DNA from: Bacilli bacterium
Lineage (GTDB): Bacteria; Bacillota_I; Bacilli_A; RF39; UBA660
NCBI GenBank assembly: GCA_900757295.1
Contig: CAAENH010000089.1
Span: 1-8,449 of the forward strand
Direction of reading: 5' to 3'
DNA: 8,449 nt
Positions within the stretch are counted from its first letter, which is position 1. The number at the start of each line of letters is the position of its first letter. The translations under genes were made by a program, and so were the position numbers. The notes beneath the pieces are model-generated. The model was not told the DNA's origin. It ran no database searches and saw nothing but the letters and a program-made list of their open reading frames with translations. Below are positions 1 to 5,405 of the stretch, piece by piece.

Positions 1-486
1 AATAAACTAATAAAATTAAACAATACTGTTAACGAAAGTTTTGCAACAATGGATGTTTATTTAAAAAAAAGATGGGATTTAATACCTAACTTAGTAAATG
101 TTGTAAAAGGGTATGCCAAACATGAAAAAGATACTTTAGAAGAAATTATTAAATTAAGAAATAATATTTATGATAATATGAGTACAGAAGAAAAAATTAA
201 TAAAAATAAATTAATAAATCAAAGTATAAATAAAATAATGGCTTTAGCAGAGAATTATCCTGAATTAAAAGCAAATGAAAACTTTCTTCAATTAAGTAAA
301 GATCTTACTTCAATAGAAGATGAAATTGCTCAATCAAGAAAATATTACAATGCAGTAGTAAAAAATTATAATAATAAAGTAGAAATGATACCTAGTAATA
401 TAATAGCTAAAATAGCTGGATATAAATCAAAACCAATGTTTAGTATAGAAAATGAAGAACGACAAAATATTCAGGTGGAAGTATAA
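1..486 (+). CDS. LemA family protein, 5'-truncated by the window edge
   Basis: The frame is open from base 1, and the residues before the first ATG (position 49) already read as LemA sequence, so that ATG is internal and the true start lies upstream. The visible 161 residues carry the family pattern: a Lys-rich segment followed by DLIPNLV and VKGYAKHEK, the central YPELKANENFLQL motif, then helices ending in SRKYYNAVV and a motif resembling FPSNIIAKIAGY. The missing N-terminus should hold the single membrane anchor typical of LemA proteins, with the helical bundle outside the anchor. The molecular function of LemA is not established. Pairing with a DUF2207 membrane protein is a known neighbourhood, and here the stop codon shares one base with the DUF2207 start (TAATG), indicating one transcript. 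Family assignment is confident; the role is not. Confidence 0.93.
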   Translation, partial: NKLIKLNNTVNESFATMDVYLKKRWDLIPNLVNVVKGYAKHEKDTLEEIIKLRNNIYDNMSTEEKINKNKLINQSINKIMALAENYPELKANENFLQLSKDLTSIEDEIAQSRKYYNAVVKNYNNKVEMIPSNIIAKIAGYKSKPMFSIENEERQNIQVEV

Positions 487-488
487 TG
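473..488 (+). promoter_or_regulatory. Ribosome binding site and start of the DUF2207 gene within the end of lemA
   Basis: AGGTGG at 473-478 lies 7 bases before the ATG at 486. The site is embedded in the last codons of the lemA-family gene, and the start codon overlaps its TAA stop by one base. This supports the 486 start and suggests translational coupling of the two membrane proteins. Confidence 0.75.
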
Positions 489-2549
489 TTTAGATTATTA
501 AATCTATTAGGAGTAAAAAATAAAAAAGTAGTTGCAATTATAGCATTTTCTTTTTTTGCTTTATTTATAATGATAGATGTTTCGTCAGGTAATTCAACAC
601 CCAAATCAGCAGATGGCTATACTATTTCATCTTATAATGTTGTATTAGATGTAAAAGAAGATAACCAAGTAGATGTTTCAGAGGATATAAATGTTAATTG
701 GAATTCAACAAATCATCACGGTATTTATAAATTTACACCTCAATGGCTAAAATATACTGACAAAAATGGTAAAACTATTAAAAGAAAATCAAATATTTAT
801 TTTTTAAGATCAACATCCGATCCATATTCTGTTGATATGGTAAATAAAAAATCTAGAATAAAACTAGGAGATGCAAATTCCTATGTTTCTTTAGGCAATA
901 GAAATTATAATATTCAATATACATATGATATGGGAAAAGATCCTTATGAAGGATTTGATGAATTTATTTTCCATGTTTATGGTGATTACTGGGGGACTGC
1001 TATAGAAAATCCAACTATCCAAGTTACCATGCCAAAAAGTATTGCTGGTTGTAAAATAAATTTCTTTACTGATAAAAAAAGAAAAGAAAATGTTAATGAG
1101 TATGTTGATTATAATGTAGAAGGTAACACCTTATATGCTAAATTTGATCAAGATAAATATATGAGTAAATATAATAAAAAATTGGAAACATCTTTAACCG
1201 TAGATATAGAACTTCCAGAAGGATATTTCAATGGTGGAAGTTGGAATTATGGCTATGGCTCATTTACTGTTTCAATGATTATAATTGTTATAACTTTATT
1301 TACAATATTTAAATGGATAAAATATGGTAAAGATTATCCAAAAGTAGCACAAACTGTAGAATTTTATCCACCAGAAAATATGAGTGCAGCTGAAATTGGC
1401 TATATTTATAGTAAACAAACTAGTAAAAAATTAACTATTTCTTTAATAATCCAACTTGCAAGTAAAGGATATATTAAAATAGATGAAATAAAAGAAAAGA
1501 AAAAAGAAATTCAAATAACTAATTTAATACCAATACCAGAAAAAATAGCTTCTTTTGAAGAAAATTTATCAAAACCTGAAATTGAAGTAAAAATGTTAAA
1601 ACAAAGTGATAATAATTTAACAGCTGCAGAACAAACTATGATGAAATTTTTATTCCATGATAGCGATACAAAAATTTTAAAATCTAATTTTGACAAATTT
1701 AATGAAGTAAAAGATAGTCTAATAAACAAAGGGTATATTCAAATACTTAGAGATAATGAAGTAAATGAACAAACACTAGAAATAGAAAAACAAAAATATA
1801 ATGATCAAGTAACAGAATATGAAAATAAGGTTTTAAAATATAATGAAGCATTAAGCAAAATGCCTGCTTTATCTGAACTAGAAACAATAGTTTATAATAA
1901 ATTATTTGAAAGTAAAAATGTTATTATTTTAAGTGAACATAAAACACTATATATGGCGTTTGATGAAGTAGAAAACTTGTTAGATAAAAACTTAAAAGAT
2001 GCAGTACAAGATAGTGCTTCAACTAAAAAAATGGTCTCATCAGTAATTTTAACTTTAATCGTTGCTATATTAAGCTATATATCTTATGTATTTATAGAAG
2101 ATTTAGACCCAGCATGGAATATTTTATACAAATTAAATTTCGTGTGTATTTTGATAAATTTCTTTTTCACTATATTTATGACTAGAAAAACTGAATATGG
2201 TGAGAAAATTACTGCTCAAATATTAGGCTTTAGAAATTTCTTAGTTACAGCTGAAAAAGAAAAATTAGAAATGTTAGTTTCCGAAAATCCTAATTATTTT
2301 TATAATATTTTACCATATACCTATGTTTTAAACGTATCAAAAAAATGGATCAAAAAATTTGAAAAAATACCAATGCCAAACTTAGATATGGGTAACTTCG
2401 ATTATAGTAATGATTGGGCATATTATAGTTTATATGATGATGTTTATCATCCAAGTGCGTCAATTAGTGGCAGCTCATCATCATGTGGTGGCGGATGTTC
2501 ATCATGTGGTGGTGGATGTTCATCATGTGGTGGTGGAGGATCATGGTAA
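486..2549 (+). CDS. DUF2207 family membrane protein with a Cys/Gly-repeat C-terminal tail
   Basis: This is a 687-aa polytopic protein of the DUF2207 family, whose function is unknown. Residues 13-31 form an N-terminal signal or anchor helix preceded by KNKK. Residues about 40-250 are the beta-rich extracytoplasmic domain. A membrane helix spans about 261-277, a Lys/Glu-rich cytosolic region with likely coiled coil runs 280-516 (strongest around 425-460), and two helices lie at about 517-536 and 547-566. The family signature GFRNFLVTAEK followed by NPNYFYNILPY and VSKKWIKKFE is at about 581-626. Positive residues after helices 2 and 4 place the C-terminus in the cytosol. The family often ends in Gly/Ser-rich sequence and a final Trp. 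Here the tail (663-687) instead contains five Cys (667, 671, 674, 678, 681) in two SSCGGGC units, a third ending SSCGGGG, and a final SW. The next gene, a radical SAM/SPASM enzyme, overlaps it by 7 bases. Modification of the tail is inferred, not shown. Confidence 0.93.
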   Translation: MFRLLNLLGVKNKKVVAIIAFSFFALFIMIDVSSGNSTPKSADGYTISSYNVVLDVKEDNQVDVSEDINVNWNSTNHHGIYKFTPQWLKYTDKNGKTIKRKSNIYFLRSTSDPYSVDMVNKKSRIKLGDANSYVSLGNRNYNIQYTYDMGKDPYEGFDEFIFHVYGDYWGTAIENPTIQVTMPKSIAGCKINFFTDKKRKENVNEYVDYNVEGNTLYAKFDQDKYMSKYNKKLETSLTVDIELPEGYFNGGSWNYGYGSFTVSMIIIVITLFTIFKWIKYGKDYPKVAQTVEFYPPENMSAAEIGYIYSKQTSKKLTISLIIQLASKGYIKIDEIKEKKKEIQITNLIPIPEKIASFEENLSKPEIEVKMLKQSDNNLTAAEQTMMKFLFHDSDTKILKSNFDKFNEVKDSLINKGYIQILRDNEVNEQTLEIEKQKYNDQVTEYENKVLKYNEALSKMPALSELETIVYNKLFESKNVIILSEHKTLYMAFDEVENLLDKNLKDAVQDSASTKKMVSSVILTLIVAILSYISYVFIEDLDPAWNILYKLNFVCILINFFFTIFMTRKTEYGEKITAQILGFRNFLVTAEKEKLEMLVSENPNYFYNILPYTYVLNVSKKWIKKFEKIPMPNLDMGNFDYSNDWAYYSLYDDVYHPSASISGSSSSCGGGCSSCGGGCSSCGGGGSW
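2478..2540 (+). repeat. Three tandem 21-bp repeats encoding the SSCGGGC tail
   Basis: Units lie at 2478-2498, 2499-2519 and 2520-2540. Units 1 and 2 differ only in one third-codon base (GGC versus GGT), and unit 3 differs in its last codon (GGA instead of TGT). Each unit encodes two Ser, Cys, three Gly and a final Cys (Gly in unit 3). The near identity at synonymous positions suggests recent duplication or slippage. The third unit also carries the ribosome binding site of the following gene. Confidence 0.95.
2529..2545 (+). promoter_or_regulatory. Ribosome binding site of the radical SAM gene, made of the Gly codons of the DUF2207 tail
   Basis: GGTGGTGGAGGA at 2529-2540 encodes the terminal Gly residues of the DUF2207 protein and contains GGAGG at 2535-2539, three bases before the ATG at 2543. 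The spacing is shorter than usual, but the G-rich stretch offers several pairing registers. The ATG is formed by the last base of the penultimate Ser codon plus the first two bases of the Trp codon. The site favours the 2543 start over the in-frame upstream ATGs inside the repeat. Confidence 0.65.
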
Positions 2550-3535
2550 AAAAATTTGTTCTTCAATGGCATTTAAGTGAAAACTGTAATTTAAAATGTT
2601 TACATTGCTATCAAGAAAACCACAAGCCAATCCAGTTAAGTTATGAACAACTAGAAAAGATTTATAAACAATATAAAAATTTATTAAAAAAATTAAAAAT
2701 GAAAGGTCATATTAATATTACAGGCGGAGAGCCTTTATGTAATCCCTATTTATTTAAGATATTAGACTTAATAAAAAAAGATGAAGAATTAATATCATTT
2801 TCAATTTTAACAAATGGTACTTTAATAACAAAAAATATAGCCAAGAAAATAAAAAGCTATAATCCATCCTATGTTCAAGTTAGTTTAGAAGGCAGACAAA
2901 AGACTAATGACTATATTAGAGGAAAAGGAACTTATAAGAAAATAGCAAAGGGAATAAAAAATTTAAAAAAATATAATATATTTACTTCTATATCTTTTAC
3001 AGCAACAACACTAAATTACAAAGAATTCCCTAAAGTTGTATCATATGCTAAAAAATATAAAGTTGATAATGTTTGGTCTGATCGATATATACCATTAGGT
3101 GATTCTGAAGATAAAAATTTAGCATTGAATGTTAGTCAAACTCAAGAGTATTTATCTATTATGGCTAAAGAAAGATTAAAATTAGAAAGAAAACAGTATA
3201 ATAAGACTACAATTTCTATGTATAGAGCATTGCAATTTCAAAAAACAAATGATTTTGCCTATGGATGTACTGCTGGAGATACTCTATTAACAGTAATGGA
3301 AAATGGCGATTTAGTTCCATGCAGACGAATGCCTATAGTAGTTGGAAATTTATTAAAAGATGATATGTATAAACTTTATAAAACTAATCCCATATTAAAG
3401 GAATTAAGAAAAAATACAATTCCGGATGATTGCAATGATTGTGAACATGCTCAAATGTGCCATGGCGGTTTAAAATGCTTAACATACGCTATTTATAAAG
3501 ATTTGAATCATAAAGATATAGGATGCAATTTATAA
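2543..3535 (+). CDS. Radical SAM/SPASM domain protein, candidate maturase of the upstream Cys/Gly tail
   Basis: This 330-aa enzyme starts at the ATG at 2543, just before the conserved first strand (KKFVLQWHLSENCNLKC). Earlier in-frame ATGs only add a Trp/Met-rich shadow of the repeat. The [4Fe-4S]-SAM motif CX3CX2C is C15, C19 and C22, followed by Y23. GGEP is at 61-64, and the SAM-binding region continues through ILTNGT (88-93) and VSLEG (113-117). The C-terminal SPASM region has C242, then GX4C ending at C260, C297-X2-C300-X5-C306, C312 and C328, enough to ligate auxiliary iron-sulfur clusters. SPASM enzymes commonly modify ribosomal peptides, for example by forming Cys thioethers. The 7-base overlap with a gene ending in a Cys/Gly repeat points to that tail as substrate; this is inference. 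A terminator follows directly. It resembles PqqE-like and sactipeptide-type maturases rather than metabolic radical SAM enzymes, but the exact subfamily cannot be named. Confidence 0.92.
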   Translation: MVKKFVLQWHLSENCNLKCLHCYQENHKPIQLSYEQLEKIYKQYKNLLKKLKMKGHINITGGEPLCNPYLFKILDLIKKDEELISFSILTNGTLITKNIAKKIKSYNPSYVQVSLEGRQKTNDYIRGKGTYKKIAKGIKNLKKYNIFTSISFTATTLNYKEFPKVVSYAKKYKVDNVWSDRYIPLGDSEDKNLALNVSQTQEYLSIMAKERLKLERKQYNKTTISMYRALQFQKTNDFAYGCTAGDTLLTVMENGDLVPCRRMPIVVGNLLKDDMYKLYKTNPILKELRKNTIPDDCNDCEHAQMCHGGLKCLTYAIYKDLNHKDIGCNL

Positions 3536-3537
3536 TT

Positions 3538-3562
3538 AATAGTCTTTAAGACTATTTTTTTT
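3538..3562 (+). terminator. Intrinsic terminator of the lemA-DUF2207-radical SAM run
   Basis: AATAGTC (3538-3544) and GACTATT (3550-3556) form a 7-bp stem with loop TTTAA, followed by a run of eight T ending at 3562. It starts three bases after the stop codon at 3535. Confidence 0.85.
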
Positions 3563-3564
3563 AT

Positions 3565-3593
3565 AAAAAAAAACATTTATTATGTAATAAATG
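3565..3593 (-). terminator. Intrinsic terminator of the minus-strand orphan gene
   Basis: On the minus strand, CATTTATTA (3593-3585 read in reverse complement) pairs perfectly over 9 bp with TAATAAATG (3582-3574), with a two-base centre that will open to a small loop. A run of nine T (A at 3565-3573 on the + strand) follows. It lies 13 bases beyond the stop codon at 3607-3609 and abuts the terminator of the convergent operon. Confidence 0.8.
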
Positions 3594-3606
3594 CTTTAAA
3601 ATACTC

Positions 3607-4368
3607 TTATTTTTTTAATGTATAATGATAGCCTTGTGGTTCTAAATTTTCAAATGATTTAGTTTGAACCAAATATTGATAAGCATGTTCTTTTGCTAAA
3701 TAATGCTTACTTAAGTCAAATTTTTGACCTTCTTTATTTAAGTTTTCAAAAATTTTAAAATCAGTTTTTCTAGCTGGCTTTCTATTAATATAAAAATTAT
3801 CTGTTTGAAGAACAAGATCATCTTTAAGTGGTTCAAATCTAGTAATTTTTGTATTATCTAAATGAAATGAATTCTCATAATTTACTTTCATGTTAGTAGT
3901 AATAGTTTCAGCATCTGTTATTTTATCAGAAGAATAATTTTCTTTATGTTCAGTAATACTAGTATCAACATATTTACCTTGTTTATAATCAAATCTTTCA
4001 GTTTTATAAAAGCTTGTTAAATCATTATCTTGTTCAATTGTTATTGAACAATTAGAAAACATTTTATTTTCTTTATTAATTTTAATAGGCAAAGTTGCTC
4101 TTTTATAAATAAGCTTGTCTTTGCATAAACATATTGAAACTTTTTCTTGAACATCGCCACTAAAGATTATATTATTGTTATTATCATTTAAATAAACATT
4201 TCTTTTTTTAATAGCTAGTAAGCAATTAGAATTTATGCTTATACTCTCAATATTCTCATCATTATAATCAAAATCTTGTAATATTAAATTATACCAATCG
4301 TCATTTAGTTTACAACGTTTTTTGATTTTGCTAAAAAAGTAAGCACCATTATCAGGATATGTCATCAT
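3607..4368 (-). CDS. Hypothetical protein, 253 aa, no family recognised
   Basis: I do not recognise this protein. It is Asn/Asp/Lys-rich, has no signal peptide or membrane helix, and contains five Cys (19, 49, 80, 82, 107) without a metal-binding pattern. Residues about 42-115 alternate short hydrophobic strands with Asn/Asp/Lys turns, suggesting a beta-rich fold; the middle (120-175) is polar and may be flexible. It is likely a real gene: the frame is long and closed by TAA, a G-rich ribosome binding site (GGGGG at 4381-4377) lies 8 bases before the first of two consecutive ATGs, a near-consensus promoter lies upstream (4467-4495), and its own terminator follows. It points against both neighbours, so it is a single-gene unit. 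Base composition looks like the rest of the window, so there is no clear sign of recent transfer. Start choice between the two adjacent Met codons is uncertain by one residue. Confidence 0.8.
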   Translation of the reverse strand: MMTYPDNGAYFFSKIKKRCKLNDDWYNLILQDFDYNDENIESISINSNCLLAIKKRNVYLNDNNNNIIFSGDVQEKVSICLCKDKLIYKRATLPIKINKENKMFSNCSITIEQDNDLTSFYKTERFDYKQGKYVDTSITEHKENYSSDKITDAETITTNMKVNYENSFHLDNTKITRFEPLKDDLVLQTDNFYINRKPARKTDFKIFENLNKEGQKFDLSKHYLAKEHAYQYLVQTKSFENLEPQGYHYTLKK

Positions 4369-4390
4369 ATTAAATTCCCCCTTTTAAATG

Positions 4391-4415
4391 AAAAAATACC
4401 CTCAATAAGGATATT
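4391..4415 (-). promoter_or_regulatory. Possible attenuator-like hairpin in the leader of the orphan gene
   Basis: Read on the minus strand, AATATCC (4415-4409) can pair with GGGTATT (4401-4395), including one G-U pair, around a 7-base loop, followed by a run of T (A at 4391-4396 on the + strand). It lies between the predicted transcription start and the ribosome binding site. The stem is short and AT-rich, so termination here would be weak; the regulatory role is inference. Confidence 0.3.
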
Positions 4416-4444
4416 ATATGTAAAAAGCATTCAATTTTGTTCTA

Positions 4445-4460
4445 ACCAATCCCCATTGAT
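4445..4460 (-). other. Possible 5'-terminal hairpin in the leader of the orphan gene
   Basis: On the minus strand, ATCAAT, loop GGGG, and ATTGGT can form a 6-bp stem with one G-U pair. The predicted transcription start from the promoter at 4467-4495 is about 4460, exactly at the first base of the stem. Such 5'-end hairpins can stabilise a messenger RNA; here this is a structural inference only. Confidence 0.3.
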
Positions 4461-4466
4461 AGCCAA

Positions 4467-4495
4467 AGTATAGCACAATTATGTTAATATGTCAA
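4467..4495 (-). promoter_or_regulatory. Near-consensus promoter of the minus-strand orphan gene
   Basis: On the minus strand: -35 TTGACA (4495-4490, perfect), a 17-bp spacer, and -10 TATACT (4472-4467, 5 of 6), with an extended -10 TG immediately upstream (TGCTATACT). The predicted start near 4460 gives a leader of about 92 bases before the ATG at 4368. This is the strongest promoter-like sequence in the window by match to the housekeeping sigma consensus. Confidence 0.8.
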
Positions 4496-4500
4496 CATCC

Positions 4501-4529
4501 TTGAACAAATGTACGATTAATGTTAAAAT
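4501..4529 (+). promoter_or_regulatory. Extended -10 promoter of the second radical SAM gene
   Basis: -35 TTGAAC (4501-4506), a 17-bp spacer, and -10 TAAAAT (4524-4529) with the extended element TGT just upstream. The predicted start near 4535-4537 leaves only about 10 bases before the ATG at 4546. Its -35 is five bases from the -35 of the divergent orphan-gene promoter. Confidence 0.7.
4502..4515 (+). promoter_or_regulatory. Weak LexA/DinR-like box overlapping the promoter
   Basis: TGAACAAATGTACG resembles the Gram-positive SOS operator (core GAAC-N4-GTTC) but reads GAAC-N4-GTAC, with one core mismatch and imperfect flanks. It covers the end of the -35 and the start of the spacer, a position where a repressor would act. 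It would link the radical SAM-uvrA run to DNA damage if real, but the mismatch makes chance resemblance likely. Confidence 0.2.
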
Positions 4530-4545
4530 AATATCGTGATTTAAA

Positions 4546-5346
4546 ATGAAATTTAAAAAGATATATATTGAAATAACAAATAATTGTAATCTTAATTGTA
4601 CATTTTGTCCTAAAAATTCTAGGCCAAAAAAGTTTATACAATTAAACGAATTTAAACAAATATTAAATAAAGTAAAAAGTTACACTAACTATTTATATTT
4701 TCACGTTATGGGAGAACCATTATTACATCCTAAAATTAATGAATTTATAAATTTAGCAAGCTCTGACTTTAAAGTAAATATAACAACAAATGGATATTTA
4801 ATTAAAAGAATAGAACATAACAATAATATTAGACAAATAAATATTTCCTTACATAGCTATAATTCTTTATATAAATCCTCATTAAATGATTATTTAAATA
4901 ATATTTTAGAAGCTAGTGAAAAACTGATTAAAAATAATACTATAATTAATTATAGATTGTGGGTAGATAGTCCATATAAAAAAGAAATAATATCTTATTT
5001 AGAAAACTATTATCATAAAAAAATAGAATTAAAAAAGGGATTTAAATTAAAGCAAAATGTTTTTATAGAAGAAGATAAAGAATTTATATGGCCTGATCTT
5101 AATAACAATATTTATAATGAGAATGGAAAATGTTATGGACTAAAAAATCATATAGGAATTTTAGTTGATGGAACAGTAATACCCTGTTGTTTAGATTGCA
5201 ATGCTAAAATTAATTTAGGAAATATATTTGACGATAGCTTAGAAAATATATTAAAACAAGAAAAAGTTCTTAAAATGATAAAAGGTTTTCAAGAAAATAA
5301 AAAGGTAGAAGAATTATGTAAACATTGTAATTTTATAAATAAATAG
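4546..5346 (+). CDS. Stand-alone radical SAM protein with a SPASM/twitch-like Cys cluster
   Basis: This 266-aa protein has the radical SAM motif CX3CX2C at C14, C18 and C21 (CNLNCTFCPK), and MGEP at 55-58 in place of GGEP. A second strand motif is VNITTNGYLI (77-86), followed by INISLHSY (98-105). The C-terminus has C196, then GTVIPCCLDC (C214, C215, C218) and a final C258-X2-C261, a reduced SPASM or twitch-like set that probably binds an auxiliary iron-sulfur cluster. No peptide-like small gene, transporter or partner enzyme lies beside it, so the substrate is unknown. The ATG at 4546 matches the usual family start. It has no clear Shine-Dalgarno; only GTGAT at 4536-4540 could pair with the 16S end. 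It stops with TAG 59 bases before uvrA, with no terminator between, so read-through into uvrA is likely. The radical SAM class is certain; a specific function cannot be given. Confidence 0.9.
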   Translation: MKFKKIYIEITNNCNLNCTFCPKNSRPKKFIQLNEFKQILNKVKSYTNYLYFHVMGEPLLHPKINEFINLASSDFKVNITTNGYLIKRIEHNNNIRQINISLHSYNSLYKSSLNDYLNNILEASEKLIKNNTIINYRLWVDSPYKKEIISYLENYYHKKIELKKGFKLKQNVFIEEDKEFIWPDLNNNIYNENGKCYGLKNHIGILVDGTVIPCCLDCNAKINLGNIFDDSLENILKQEKVLKMIKGFQENKKVEELCKHCNFINK

Positions 5347-5352
5347 TATACT
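5325..5352 (+). promoter_or_regulatory. Possible internal promoter for uvrA
   Basis: -35 TTGTAA (5325-5330), a 16-bp spacer and -10 TATACT (5347-5352) straddle the stop codon of the preceding radical SAM gene, with a predicted start near 5359 and a leader of about 47 bases. The -35 matches TTGACA at 4 of 6 positions, so strength is uncertain. Confidence 0.4.
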
Positions 5353-5405
5353 AAGCATTATAAATTCTAAATTGGCTAAAATAATTTAAGAAAGAGGTAG
5401 TAAAA

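Noticed and set aside
49..51. The ATG at 49 as the start of the lemA-family gene.
   Set aside because: The frame is open to base 1 and the preceding residues already match LemA sequence, while the family's N-terminal membrane segment would be missing.
1511..1729. A 72-codon minus-strand open frame inside the DUF2207 gene.
   Set aside because: It is the opposite-strand shadow of a well-supported coding region, with no recognisable protein and no promoter or ribosome binding site noticed.
2483..2542. An N-terminal extension of the radical SAM gene from the ATG at 2483, giving a Trp/Met-rich leader.
   Set aside because: It is the Cys/Gly repeat read in another frame; the enzyme's conserved N-terminus begins at 2543, where an ATG and a G-rich site are present.
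3538..3593. The adjacent inverted repeats between the convergent genes as a mobile-element end or small RNA.
   Set aside because: Each hairpin is followed by a T run on the strand of the gene it ends, so two back-to-back terminators explain it fully.
4413..4418. A perfect TATAAT on the minus strand as the promoter -10 of the orphan gene.
   Set aside because: No acceptable -35 lies 16-18 bases upstream, whereas the site at 4467-4495 matches both boxes with ideal spacing. A secondary start cannot be excluded.
5345..5352. The palindrome AGTATACT (also at 8230-8237) as a regulator operator.
   Set aside because: An 8-bp AT-rich palindrome is expected by chance here, and a -10 element explains it more simply.
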